64,000 nt of DNA from Trichobilharzia szidati (taxonomy: Eukaryota; Platyhelminthes; Trematoda; Strigeidida; Schistosomatidae), in the NCBI GenBank assembly GCA_944472155.2, contig OX235271.1:25056977-25120976 (forward strand). Reading direction: 5' to 3'. Below, in pieces: positions 44,526 through 55,417 of the stretch. The first letter of the stretch is position 1, and every line of letters begins with the position of its first letter. The translations under genes and the position numbers were made by a program. The notes beneath the pieces were generated by a model. That model was given only the letters and a program-made list of their open reading frames with translations. It ran no database searches and was not told where the DNA came from.

Positions 44526-45117
44526 ATGATAATGTGAAATGCAATAGAAGTGTTTAATGATTGTAATCTTAGTTCAACATCAAGGCACAAAACAAAGAAT
44601 GTCGTACATAAAATAGTTCATAGACTATACAGACCTTGGAAATGGATATGAAATCAACAGGATTAATAGAACTGGCAGACAAACAAAAAGACTGCAGAAC
44701 ATGGATAGAAGTCTGACAACAAAAATATAAAACACTCTGAAAAACAAACTGAAGTTAAAAAATATACGGGCAAAGTGAAACTATAATGAAAATTTTTCAA
44801 GACGAAAACATAAGCTGTAATGTTAGTAATGTTAAGAGGAGAGTACACAGCCAAAGTGCACACAAGTAGTGTAATTGTTTCTTCTAGATTTAAATGTCCC
44901 GCATGAAGTCATGCTCAGTCAAGGCTTTCATTGGCTCTAGAAGATTCGAACAACGAAAATGTGATAAATTATCATGGATTGAATAAATAGTTTTAAAATC
45001 CACATCCGGATTTATATCCTTGGTAAGATCTATGAGGACACTGCAATAGATGGAATTCCATCCACAATCAAAAAAATGACCTGCATGTTGGCAATTATTT
45101 TGATTTTATTCTTATAG
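44526..45117. other. No recognised feature
   Basis: A minus-strand frame at 44663-44863 is without motif. Confidence 0.35.
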
Positions 45118-45747
45118 ACTAACGTGCTTCAACATAAACAACACAATTCATATCAAATAAGTTTCTCAAATCAACTACGAGAGGATACACAGTGTTTACA
45201 CTCGTGACTCATTCTAAACCCACGTCGATTGTTTGACTAAAACAATCGCCTTAACATACATTAACCAAAACATATTTATTCTAGCATCCTGAACAATATT
45301 CCATCTAATGCAGTCAACTGAGAAACAAGAAACAAATACCCTTTCACTCACTCACTCACTCTTTCACTGAACTACATATCACGAAATCCGAAGATAAACA
45401 ACAACTCGGATATATAAGAACTGCCAAAAAACAACAAAATCCATCATTGTTGGGACACAATGAAACCGGTCACAGATATCATACAACCCAAAATTCAGTC
45501 CTCTGTGATCTGCCTTATATCATATATCACGGATATGATAATTTGTGTTTCCGTAAAGTGATTTGATCTCAATAAACCGGTGGTTGTTTATGCGTTCTTT
45601 CATTTATACACACATAGATTTATATATATATGAGTATTGTCAAGCTGTAGTCAGTTATTTTGTCAAATATTTCAACTAAGAATGAAATTTTGGCGACTCC
45701 ACCTTTCACAATTGGAGTTAGTCTTCAGCGCAATCGATGTTTATTCG
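45118..45747 (-). repeat. Unclassified long repeat, arm 1 of a distant inverted pair
   Basis: It matches the reverse complement of 52467-53105 over its whole length, with gaps. Shared words: gactcattctaaacccacgt, then tccatcattgttgggacaca, then tcatatatcacggatatgat. It holds a (CACT)n run at about 45345-45362. No protein motif. Confidence 0.65.
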
Positions 45748-45985
45748 TAATTGTTTGTTATCTAATTGATGTTGTTATCTGAACGGTTACTTGAGAAAGT
45801 GAAAGTATATCTCTCTGTAAAAAAACGGCATTTCATAGCATCGTGGTTGTCAATGAATAATCTTGATCAAAACTTTGATTACAAGATTAAGGAAATGCTT
45901 TCTCAATATTCGTGTTTTATATACGCTTTTATAATTGCCAGTGATATACGGTAATAGATTATGATGTGGGAAAAATGAAGGTAAT

Positions 45986-46148
45986 TAACGCACTCCTTTA
46001 CCTTGCTAAGCCAGAAATAATGCTGGTGAAGAGGATAGGTTGGGCATGAGGCTAGCAACCCCATCCTGTAAAAATAAACACTGCTACAGAAACTTCAAGC
46101 CACTAGCTTGAAGCCCTATGTTCCACTGCGGAAAGTGAAGGAAAAAAA
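45986..46148 (+). repeat. SINE2, head missing
   Basis: Plus strand. It begins cgcactcctttaccttgcta and continues through gaaataatgctggtgaagag to gaagccctatgttccactgc and an A-rich end. 5' truncated just after the tRNA part. Confidence 0.75.
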
Positions 46149-46764
46149 CTGGTAGTCAGGTTCAGCTGAAGTAAATGTTATAATGTCGTGTTACGTTTAG
46201 CCTTAATTGATTTTTATGTGCCTAACATCCCTCTTCGTGTTAGTTCTTCTGAATTGTAAAAAGTATTAATAACAGGGTAACTTGATGGATGAATTTCTTC
46301 TCAATTTATACATGGCTGCTTAGGCATAGCTTATTAAAATATGCCAACTTTTGGTTAGTTTCACTCGAAACGCTGACTTGTCATCATTAACGTCACTTGT
46401 ACCGCTAGAAAGCTTAAGGATTTCCGTAAAAACTGAAACATTATTTAGCCTAAACGCATGCAAACGTGCGTCTTGATTCTTCAGCAGAAGACTTTCACTT
46501 TCAAAACACGTGTGGTTATGAAGATAAAAATAAATCAAGGTTGCACGCTGACATATCATACAATATTATTTTGTATATATTTCAAAATCAAGAATTATGT
46601 TTCTATAAGATGTTCTATCCAAAAGATACATACAGAAGATAAAATGTGTAAGGTGACTTTAAAACAACATTCATATGTAATATGTGTGAAATTTGGTACT
46701 GTGATGGTGTCGTAATTCCATATTAACTTATTTATTCTATATATCACAAAATGAAACGTTACTT
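46149..46764. other. No recognised feature
   Basis: Frames at 46320-46559 (minus) and 46458-46715 (plus) overlap each other and show no motif. Confidence 0.35.
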
Positions 46765-46835
46765 TTTTCTGTCTACAACATCACCCAGCGAATAGTACTG
46801 TTTAACTCAGTGATATATTAAACAAACCAATCAGT
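46765..46835 (+). repeat. PLE-A terminal unit, decayed
   Basis: atagtactgtttaactcagt, then gatatattaaacaaacc, match the outer part of the PLE-A 3' end at 24.13-24.17 kb. It abuts the PLE-B copy. Confidence 0.5.
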
Positions 46836-47202
46836 TATAAATCCATGAATAATAGAGTGCATACAGCCAATAAAGGCAAATGAAAATAATATCAGAAACT
46901 GTATTGGGGTGCATGTGCAAGTTGAGATGATAGTCCATTAGTTAATATAATCAATCAAATGTGTATAGGGTGTATAGTCAGAAAAAATGTGATGAAGTGT
47001 GAATGAACAGTTGGGTGATATAGTGCTGTTTTATAGTCATCAGAATACAAGTGTCATTGGGGTGAGAGAAATGCGATAGACACAAAATGCACACAAACAC
47101 ACATTAACAATGGGGACACTGAATGTGAGGGCTAACCGATGATGTCTGATGATAAAATAAAGAAGCTAAATTGTGAGTTATAATAAGATGTTACTTCGGC
47201 GT

Positions 47203-47332
47203 ACTGCCAATGATTCCCAAAACTAGGATTAAACAGCAGCTGTCCAGTACTCCCTGGTTTTCAATGGTTCTCTAACTGATATCAGTCCGTGATCAACTCG
47301 TAAAACATAACTAATCCTTACAAACGAAACTT
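47203..47332 (+). repeat. 5'-truncated hammerhead SINE inside PLE-B 3' UTR
   Basis: gattcccaaaactaggatta, then gctgtccagtactccctggt, then atggttctctaactgatatc. It lacks the tRNA head. The flanking words ataagatgttac and tttag...agtataaaatc are adjacent in the 33.98-kb PLE-B copy, so this is an insertion. Confidence 0.72.
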
Positions 47333-47568
47333 TAGAAAATTAGTATAAAATCACAAAGGTTGACAAAATTAAGGGTAACAATTAGGTGAAATAAACTAGG
47401 TGGAGAAATGGATAATAAAGACATGATATCACAGAATGATAATAATGGTAATAATAATACGGAAAATTATGATCCTGGTGACCACCTTATAGTGGTCCAG
47501 GGTAGACAGAGAGAGTGAATAGGTTTTTCTGTACACATAGGTCTGGTCTTTCTCTATTAGTCTCTATT

Positions 47569-47769
47569 GCGTCGGTGGTACAGTGGTTAGGACTCTCGCC
47601 GACCATGCACATGGTCCGGGGTTCGATCCCCTGCCGGCGCACACCCGATATCTATGGTCGGCCTGCGAAATTTGGGCTACCGATATCCATGCTGAAAATT
47701 CCACACTTTTACTGAAAATACGGTGTGGAATCAAGCTGTAAATCAAAATAAAAAAAATTATAATAATAA
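47569..47769 (+). repeat. SINE1, full length, inside PLE-B
   Basis: Plus strand. The head 47569-47641 has gcgtcggtggtacagtggtt (A-box-like) and ggttcgatcccc (B-box-like), and its ends pair (gcgtcgg with ccggcgc) like an acceptor stem. The body contains acccgatatctatggtcggc; the tail is aatcaaaataaaaaaaatta, then taataataa. It splits the PLE-B C-terminal codons. Confidence 0.85.
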
Positions 47770-48165
47770 AGCCTCAGCTTTGGCTAGGAGGCATAATCGT
47801 GTGCCTTTGGGGAGATTTTTTGGTACTCGATACACAACTATAAATGACTCATTTACTTTGATGCTGTGCTCGTTATCCACTAGATGAGACAGAATTGCAC
47901 TATTTAATGGTTTGGTTGCTCTTTTCCGAAGCCAAACAGGAATATGTTTACGAGTGCGTAAAGATAAATTCCTTTGAGTACGACCTATATAACTAGCTCC
48001 ACAGGAGCAGTTGAATTTATATACACACATTGATGTTGCCATTTTGGGTAATCTACCTTTAATGCACAATGTCAGTATCAGTTTGGTTGAGAGAGTGACA
48101 TGCAGTTTTGCGGCACTGAAAGTTCTTTCAATTTTTTAGCGACATATTAAACCGTTGATTAACAA

Positions 48166-48394
48166 GATTCCTGTCATACTTACTTTGAAAATGGTTCTGT
48201 TTTTATTAACAGTTTTCTAAGTTTGAATACTGTCCGATATTTATAGGTCCCTTTCTTCCATAAAGAAGTAAACTGTGGTGATTACATTAGAAAAGTATCA
48301 TTGAAGCAGCACTGTTTTAAAATTTAAGCAAACGCAAACATCACTGATAATACTGAAATCCAACTGTTGTCAAGTATTCGAAATGAATGGCTGA
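48166..48394. other. No recognised feature
   Basis: Nothing supported. Confidence 0.3.
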
Positions 48395-49225
48395 GTTACC
48401 ATTATTATTACTGTCTCCTTGGGTTCCAAGTGGAATATAAGGTTTCAACAATACATCTCCAATTTCTTCTATTTCATGCTGTTGTCTTCAGCTGGCTCCA
48501 CGATTGACCATAAACTCTCATCCCCCCTTGCCACATCACCTCCTCTATGCCACCCTCGAAGCGATGACCCATTCGTCACTCCCTATTTGGATTACCTTCG
48601 AGTGATGGCCTGTTTTGAGCGCTATGCCATTCGATGGCCTACTCAGTGGCATATGCCCTATCCATCTCCATTTCCTCCTGCACATTTGTTGAACAAACGG
48701 CTCATGGTTGGTTTGTTACACTGCAGAGTTTCTTGTTTCTAATTCTTTCTGACCGGTCGGTCATTCGATCGTCAGCATAAGGCAAGCGAATGCAGCTGTC
48801 GATAAATTTCTGCAACTTGCTGAAAATCCCTTTCGTTACACGCCAAGTTACTGACTTATATAGAATTACTGACTGGCTTCAAATTGATGTTCTTTATGCT
48901 GGCTGAGTACAGAGGATTTCCAAACTGGTTTCAGATTGATGGGGTGTATCTTAACTTTCCGATTCTGGCTTTGACATCTTCATTCGTTCCCCTGGCCTGT
49001 GGGTGAAACGATGCCTCACGGATAGGTGAAGGAAATAACCTTTGACAAATTTCTCCCATTGATGGTGGTTGGCGCTAATTGTTGTTGCTGTTGGTCGGTT
49101 GGTTGGTTATCTTCATCACCTCCGTTTTCTCTTTGTTCACTAGAAGTCCCGTCTTCGCTGCTCTCCTCTTAAGCCACTTTGTTGGTCTTCGCCTACAAGT
49201 CTTCAAGTTAGTGTAACATTCCACT
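48395..49225 (-). mobile_element. RTE LINE 3' half, subfamily 1
   Basis: Minus strand. The 3' end (ttccacttggaacccaagga, then (AAT)n) is at 48400. It includes the C-terminal domain and the segment up to the (CAA)n-rich spacer and the edge of the FADD region at about 49220. Frames are broken everywhere; the words match the copies at 4.6 and 31.7 kb. Confidence 0.75.
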
Positions 49226-49880
49226 AGTTATGTTCATCAAACTTCACTTTCGTTAGCTTCATTCTAATAAAATACGTATCTATGTTGTACTACTTCGGAA
49301 CTGTAAATTATATTTTTAATTTGCGGGGAATCTCTTACGTGCAATCAACTCGTAACATGATAATTCTGAATTCATGGATAATCGCTTCCAAAAGCTCTTC
49401 AACTAAAATTAAGCAGGCGTCCAGTTTTACTTGCCTGTCAGTTATCCTTGAGTTTATTTTGGCTTGTGGTAAATTTATTCCAAGGAAGAACTGCACTTTT
49501 TACAAGCCTAAGGTTGTCTTTTTCACTTTTGTTTCATGCAAACCATGCAATAGAGAAAATGAAGTAACATAGAAAAAATCCACTTCAGCTATAAGTCTTC
49601 TCCAACATTTCCTTATTATGTTTGGTTTTTTACCGGTGTGCTGCTGCACTCCAAGATCTTGATTGCATATGATATGTGGAGGCATAAAATTCCTGAAGAA
49701 AACCATCTGAAATTTATCTTTATTACCACCGAATCTCTTCTAACAACCAGCCTAACTGCACAGTGAGGAAACACTATTTTCTTTGAGTAATAACTAGAAT
49801 AATTCTACCGAAAAAAGAAACGAAACATTATGGCTTGGATAAATATTTTATTTGAAAAATCAGTCATCACACACTATTTT
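49226..49880. other. No recognised feature
   Basis: A 96-residue frame at 49282-49572 (plus) shows no motif I know. Confidence 0.35.
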
Positions 49881-50377
49881 GTCACAAAAAGGAAGACTTT
49901 CACCAACAGCTGCCTTCACTGGCTCCAAACTGAAGAACTAATGGCCCGCCGGATAGTATTAGTAACAAGAAACTCTGAAGTAGAACAAACCAACCAAGAG
50001 TCGACTGCTCAAAAAATATGCAGGAGAAAATGGAGATGGGTTGGGTATACGTTGATTATTATTATTATTGTTTCCTTTAATTCCTAAAGGAACATAGGGA
50101 TTCAGCCAGGTAAAGACTCTGGCAGAGAACCAAACGCAATGGAGACGCATGGCTGAAGCCCTATGTTCCTCTAGGAATTAAAAGAAACAATAATAATAAT
50201 AATCAACGCATACCCAACCAATCTCCATTTTCTCCTGCATATTTTTTGAGCAGTCGACTCTTGGTTGGTTTGTTCCACTTCAGAGTTTCTCGTTACTAAT
50301 ACTATGCGACAGGCCATTAGTTCTTCGTTTTGGAGCCAGTGAAGGCAGCTGTTGGTGAAAGTCTTCCTTTTTGTGAC
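49881..50377. repeat. Near-perfect palindrome made of RTE 3' sequence
   Basis: Arms 49881-50108 and 50150-50377 are both 228 bp and reverse complements with only a few mismatches; the spacer is 41 bp (50109-50149). Each arm carries RT C-terminal codons (KICRRKWRWVGYTL on the plus strand; the same block with L for W on the minus strand) joined to the LINE 3' end in opposite sense. Equal arm lengths and high identity mean the structure is young or under repair. Confidence 0.85.
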
Positions 50378-50390
50378 CGGCCGATAGCTG

Positions 50391-50760
50391 CTACCTTGAC
50401 GTGGTGGTCGGGCTTGCATATCGCAATGACCCAACGAGCTACACTGGCTGGAACTTATGTTCCTGCAGGTCCTACCATGCCAGAAAGGTTGTTTGCATAG
50501 CGGTTAGACAAAAAGCAGCTACTTAATCCAATACTATTATTCAAACAAACTCACAAAATATCATGCCAGATTGTTCGGGGCCCGGATTAACAACGACCAC
50601 GCTTCCTGCTGCCGTGTCACAAAGCAGAAGTGACAAATATGTCTTTGAGACACACCAAACAAGAAAAAACAAACAAAAACAGGCCGCGTGTGACCGGCCT
50701 TAAGCAGCTGTCCCCTGGGCTCCGTGGTCACGCAACACTAACCTTTTCTCTCTCCCCATA
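50391..50760 (+). mobile_element. GC-richer leader, possibly an RTE 5' UTR
   Basis: tgctaccttgacgtggtggt, then gacccaacgagctacactgg, then gacacaccaaacaagaaaaa. It stands out by base composition. I recall similar leaders upstream of trematode RTE-type elements but cannot verify this. It sits between RTE pieces. No open frame. Confidence 0.45.
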
Positions 50761-50761
50761 T

Positions 50762-50935
50762 CACTCAAGTGGGACTCGAATTAAGAAATGACAAGAGGGT
50801 CATCACTTTGAAGGTGACATGGGAGAGATCGTGTGTGGAGGAGGAGATGAGAGAGTATGGGCAGTCGTCGAGCCAGTTGAAGGGGAGAGGAGAAAATAAA
50901 CGAAAGTGGAGATGTGTTGTTGAAGCCCCTGTGTT
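50762..50935 (+). mobile_element. RTE LINE 3' terminus
   Basis: Plus strand. aaggtgacatgggagagatc, then gtggagatgtgttgttgaag, then cccctgtgttc, where the LINE end stops and a PLE-A terminal unit begins. 5' truncated. Confidence 0.65.
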
Positions 50936-51040
50936 CATATGAGCAATAAATTTTGCTCGAAACATCATCAGTAAACATTACTGTGTAACACTGTAAGACT
51001 TTATCAAAACAAAATTTACCCATAATGTAATTACTGCCAC
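50936..51040 (+). repeat. PLE-A terminal unit
   Basis: Plus strand. atatgagcaataaattttgc, then tcgaaacatcatcagtaaac, then actgtgtaacactgtaagac, then acccataatg. The hairpin gagca/tgctc is intact; the gtc of other copies is atc here. Confidence 0.75.
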
Positions 51041-51110
51041 CAAGTACCTAAAACCAAACTTGTGTATATAAAAAGAAACATCGATTAATCTTAGTTTACA
51101 CCAGTAAGAA
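51041..51110 (+). pseudogene. PLE C-terminal scrap
   Basis: Plus strand. LKPNLCI, then a stop, then KETSINLSLH, corresponding to RPNLCTQKESVVNLSLPW of the 41.9-kb copy. Confidence 0.5.
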
Positions 51111-52466
51111 TTTATTCACTTATAACATAATTATGTATTCTCTTTAAGTTCTGTATTTTGTGTGTATGTCAACTAACATACGTTTCTAGTATTATTGCAA
51201 TCTCATGGTGAGTAGTCATCTCTTCTCCGTGTAATTCGTGATTGTGAATTATTATTATATCAACACAGCCCACTCATTGCTGTCTCCCTAAACTAAAATC
51301 TTCGTGCCAAACGTCTACTAATAGAATGAATTAATTTATGATCTTATTTTGTTAGTACGATGCTTACTTTAGACTGTCTGTAGTTGGAAAGCAGCTTCGA
51401 AATAAAATCTGCACGCTTACTGTTACAGAGTAAAGCCATAATACATTGAATGGATGGCGCTTGCACAAATGCAACTTGTATACAAACGACTTTTGTTTTC
51501 TTCGTGATGGCGGGCACTATGAAGACATGAGCTGAAAATCAGATAGAAATTTGGATTCCAATAACGACAGTGAGTTCGATTACTTAAAATAGGTATGGTC
51601 GGCAAGAACATTTTCTAATTCTGAACAGATTACAGAGATACTCAAATTAGATACTTACTGAGAATGAAAGTGAGGATTCATCTGAAAAAATTCACTACCA
51701 CGTTGATACTATTCAAATTCCATCCAACAGCAGACACCTTAACAGTCTGGGACAATGTTATATTTCACCCGATGAAAACAAACCATTTACACTGAAACCG
51801 GCGATTTTTGTGACAACAGGCCTGTGCCATTATAGAAACGGATGAAAAAGAATGATCAGACATTTTCACGACATCGAGCGACAAGTTTGAAACCCCTGAA
51901 AAAAGATAATATCATTCGGAATCCCCACAAACTCAAATTACTAATGTAAGCTTCAGGTAAACAAGTTATCCTGCATGTGTGTGATCTAAAAGAGGAAGTG
52001 ATCCCAGTCAAGTAAGCATGAACACCTGTTTCTGCGTTAGGACTTTCACGTATCATAATTGTTTGCAGTCATCAAAGTGTATTTGGCAGTCAAAAAAGCC
52101 ACAAAACGGGAGGTGAAATTAGTTCGCTTCACACTGAATTTCGCAGTAGCTATATTGTCTAGAAAGACAACGAAGCTTCGCAGGGAGAAAAACTAGATCA
52201 AAGAGCAAAGCCGCTTCAAAATATTTAGTGTCCCTATGTCGTTCATCCCAATTTTTATTAAGATACTTTGGTGATTACCCCATTCACTGTAGTATTGGTT
52301 TCTGGAAGCAAGAAAGGAAATGTTTTTACTGCATATTGGATCCGTCCAAACAGACAACAATAAATCATGCTCGAAGGGTATGACTGAATGGTTAAATGTA
52401 CCTGAAGTACATTATCCCTTTCTCCAGTATTATTTTGACAAACAACAGCAGGAATATAAACAGCTA
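51111..52466. other. No recognised feature
   Basis: Over 1.3 kb without a frame or repeat that I can name. The minus-strand frames at 51423-51611 and 51856-52056 look like chance. Confidence 0.4.
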
Positions 52467-53105
52467 CGAATAAACATCAATTGTCCTGAAGACTGACTTC
52501 AATTGTGAAAAGTGGAGTCGACAAAATTTCCTACCTCGTTGGAATAATTGGGCAAATAATCCATTTTAATGTACCAACACGTATGTATATATGTAAATAT
52601 ATGTGTGTATAAATGAAGGAAGGCATAAACAACAACCGGTTCACCGAGATCAAATCACTTTACAGAAACACAAATTATCATATCCGTGATATATGATATA
52701 AGACAGAACACAGAGGACTGAATTCTGGGTTGTATGATATCTGTGACCGGTTTCATTGTGTCCCAACAATGATGGATTTTGTTGTTTTTTGACAGTTGTT
52801 ATATATTCGAGTGGTTGTTTATCTTCGGATTTCGTGATAGGTGGTTCAGTGAGTGAATGAGCCAGTGAGTGAGTGAAGGGGTATTTGTTTGTTGTTTTGA
52901 ATTGACTGCATTAGATGGAATATTGTTCAGGATGGTAAAATGAATATGTTTTGGTTAATGTATGTTAAGGCGAATGTTTTAGTCAAACAATCGACGTGGG
53001 TTTAGAATGAGTCACAATTGTAAGCACTGTGTATCATCTAGTAGTTGATTCGAGAAACTGATTTGATACGAATTGTGTTGTGAATCCTGTCATGCATTAG
53101 ACTGA
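52467..53105 (+). repeat. Unclassified long repeat, arm 2 of a distant inverted pair
   Basis: The reverse complement of 45118-45747. It starts cgaataaacatcaattgtcc, includes atcatatccgtgatatatga, and ends near atttgatacgaattgtgttg. It has (GTGA)-rich sequence where arm 1 has (CACT)n. No coding potential seen. Probably a dispersed element present twice. Confidence 0.65.
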
Positions 53106-53296
53106 AGAAGAGAAACTGAACAAAAGTGAGTACTAATGTGACTGATGTCCTGCTGATTATTGCTGAAGACTACAGATCATCGATTTCTGTGTACGTTATA
53201 GATGATCGCCACACTCTCTGTTTGCATTTCTTCTTTTTAAATGTATAAATGTAGCTATTAAGAAGATGTTTCCAGTTAAAGTATTTATACCTCTTT

Positions 53297-54097
53297 CGAT
53301 TATTATTATTATTGTTTCTCTTAATTCCTAGAGGAACATAGGGCTTCAGCCATGCATCTCCATTGTGTTCGGTTCTCTGCTAGAGTCTTCACCTGGCTCC
53401 AAGTCTGCACTTATGCTGTCATCTCCTCTTCACATCACCTCCTCCAAGTCACCCCACCTTCGCACTGACGACCAACTCGCCGCTTCCCTTTCGGGTTCCG
53501 CTCGAGCAATGGCTTGTCTGGTGATGCCACTTGATGGTTGGTTTCCCCAGAGTATGGCCAGCCAATCCATCTCCATTTCCTCCTCCTTATTTGTTGCGAA
53601 ATCGGTTACTGGTTGGTTTGCTTCTACAGATCTCTGTTGCTTATCTTTGCTGGTTGGCCATTTGATCTTGAGTATTGAACGAAGACAACTGTTTATGAAG
53701 GTCTGTAGTTTTTCCGAGGTTCTCTTTATGACGCACTGGCCAAGTCTCTGGTCCGTATAGTAACACTGACTGACTTCACATTGGAGTTGAAAATTCAGGT
53801 CTTGTTTTCATTTTCATGCTGAGTGTTTTTGACCTCCACACAGACTTGAGAGTGGTGAAAGCTTGTCTTGCTTTTCCAATTCTTGCTTTGATATCCTCGT
53901 CAGTTCTGTTCGCCTGTAGTTGAAACGATGTTGCTCAGGTAGGTAAAAGAGTATGTTTCTTTCAGGTTCCTTCCATTTATGCTGATTGTTGTCAGTTGTT
54001 GTTGTTGCTTTTGGTGGTGTTGGCCAGGAATCTTCATCACCTCTGTTTTTTCTATGTTCACCTGAAGTCCTATCTTCTCTGGATGCTTCTTCTGCCA
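53297..54097 (-). mobile_element. RTE LINE 3' half, subfamily 2
   Basis: Minus strand. RIGKARQAF-like and FNSNVKSV-like words lie in 53900-53780; the C-terminal domain and 3' end (gaattaagagaaacaataat) are at about 53300. The upstream end at 54097 is in the EEASREDRTSGEHRKNRGDE segment. Frames broken. Confidence 0.78.
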
Positions 54098-54869
54098 ACA
54101 AGGAATAAAACAATCAGAACAACACCAGTACAGGAAAATAATTCACAACAAGAAGGGTAACAAGCGACAACAACAATAATAATATCACAGTCAAATACAG
54201 TTAACAAAAATGGTACCAAAATCATAGACTCACTGACTTGAACCAACTTGGACATGTGAATCCATCAATATATACAATTATAGATATCAGTTAGTGTTAA
54301 ACAACCACAGAGTGGCAAATAGATAGTTATAGGTATTATCTATCAACAGTACTATGTACAAGGATTCAGTGTTTCAAAGGCAAATAACTGCAATAGTTTT
54401 TGCAACTTTTTGGCAAGATATTCCATAAAAATAAGTGTTTCAGGTAACTAAGTAAATGTAACGCAGTAATCGAAAAGCGCGACAAGGTTAATGTCACCTC
54501 TTTCGATGCATCGTCTTAATTCCCACGTTATATAATCACGGTAAAAAGGATTAGCAGAGGTAAACAATTTTGATTCCTACAATACAGCTTTAATCGGTAC
54601 TTCTCAAAAAATCTTGTTTGTCTTTCATCTGAAATTTCAATGTACTCAAAATTATCTCCTGAGTCACTTGTTTGTTTGACATCCTTTGAGTATTTGCTTT
54701 TAATGACAAGACATCACATTTCTTATGCTTGCTAACATCTGACAATATTTCATTGTGTGTATTAATTTTTAATAAATAATGCAGCTAATCGCCTAATCAG
54801 TCCAAAAAATAAATGACAGAATTCTATGCATGATGTATGATGATTAACATTAGGATCTCTGACAGCTGA
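54098..54869. other. No recognised feature
   Basis: AT-rich, nothing supported. Confidence 0.35.
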
Positions 54870-54965
54870 TCATGAAGATATGAACAATAAATTTTTTCTC
54901 TTCAAAACTTTATCCGGTAACTAATGATATTTCACTATGTGATGTGTCCAGTAAACAAATTTATA
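54870..54965 (+). repeat. PLE-A terminal unit, decayed
   Basis: gaagatatgaacaataaatt, then gatatttcactatgtgatgt, match the 24.1-kb unit; the gaaacgtc core is damaged (caaaacttta). Confidence 0.6.
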
Positions 54966-55417
54966 CAGAATTATTTTGCTGCAAAAATAAACTGTCCACA
55001 TGACGTTTATAAGGCACTTAAATATCATCCTTAAATCAGTTGAAATAATAATTAATAATTTATGATGAAACTATTTGAAGTAGCACTAAGTTGGAAAATG
55101 TAAACGAATCTAATGATGGGTATTGATTGAAGATAAACTTAAATTCGGGTTGTGGTAGTAGTATTCAAACCTGGGTCTTCCGAATCACTACTCCATCCTC
55201 TTACCATTTGAAGTAGAAGTCCCATCTGTTAGGGAAATAGTTGTTTCAGTTCAATCACTACATGTAATGTGCAGGTGCCGTGTGAGTCAACGGTGAATAA
55301 TAGTTTATTGATCGTAACTCTGTCTCCGCAGACAGGTGTTATCTCATCAAGTGATTGACTTTCGTTAGTTAATTCATGATAATACTATCTGAAATAATTC
55401 CACATTAGGTAAGTTTA
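54966..55417. other. Mostly unassigned; a tRNA-like stretch near 55165-55215
   Basis: On the minus strand, aaatggtaagaggatggagt then caggtttgaatac could be A- and B-box-like SINE remains. Too little to name a family. Confidence 0.3.

Larger units (their letters stand above)
46836..48165 (-). pseudogene. PLE-B GIY-YIG domain and 3' UTR, with two SINEs inside
   Basis: Minus strand. Coding 48069-47758: MCIKGRLPKMATSMCVYKFN, CSCGASYIGRTQRNLSLRTR, VDNEHSIKVNESFIVVYRVP, then RLCLLAKAEALLL into the SINE1 insertion. After the SINE, the C-terminus resumes (RPNLCVQK-type words at about 47555-47530). The 3' UTR is interrupted by a hammerhead SINE. Very close to the 33-kb copy, so both are young relative to the RTE fragments. 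It breaks off at about 46836, before the terminal hairpin. Confidence 0.8.

Noticed and set aside
45345..45365. (CACT)n run as a CRISPR-like or regulatory repeat
   Set aside because: Simple microsatellite; no spacers. This is a eukaryotic genome.
47569..47641. Functional tRNA gene
   Set aside because: The acceptor ends pair, but no convincing anticodon arm is seen, and the SINE1 body follows directly; it is a SINE head.
50380..50430. Possible HDV-like ribozyme at the start of the GC-richer leader
   Set aside because: The first bases (ggccg) belong to the neighbouring RTE C-terminal sequence, so the needed P1 5' strand is not part of the leader.
55165..55215. tRNA gene on the minus strand
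   Set aside because: Only weak A- and B-box resemblance; no full cloverleaf can be drawn.
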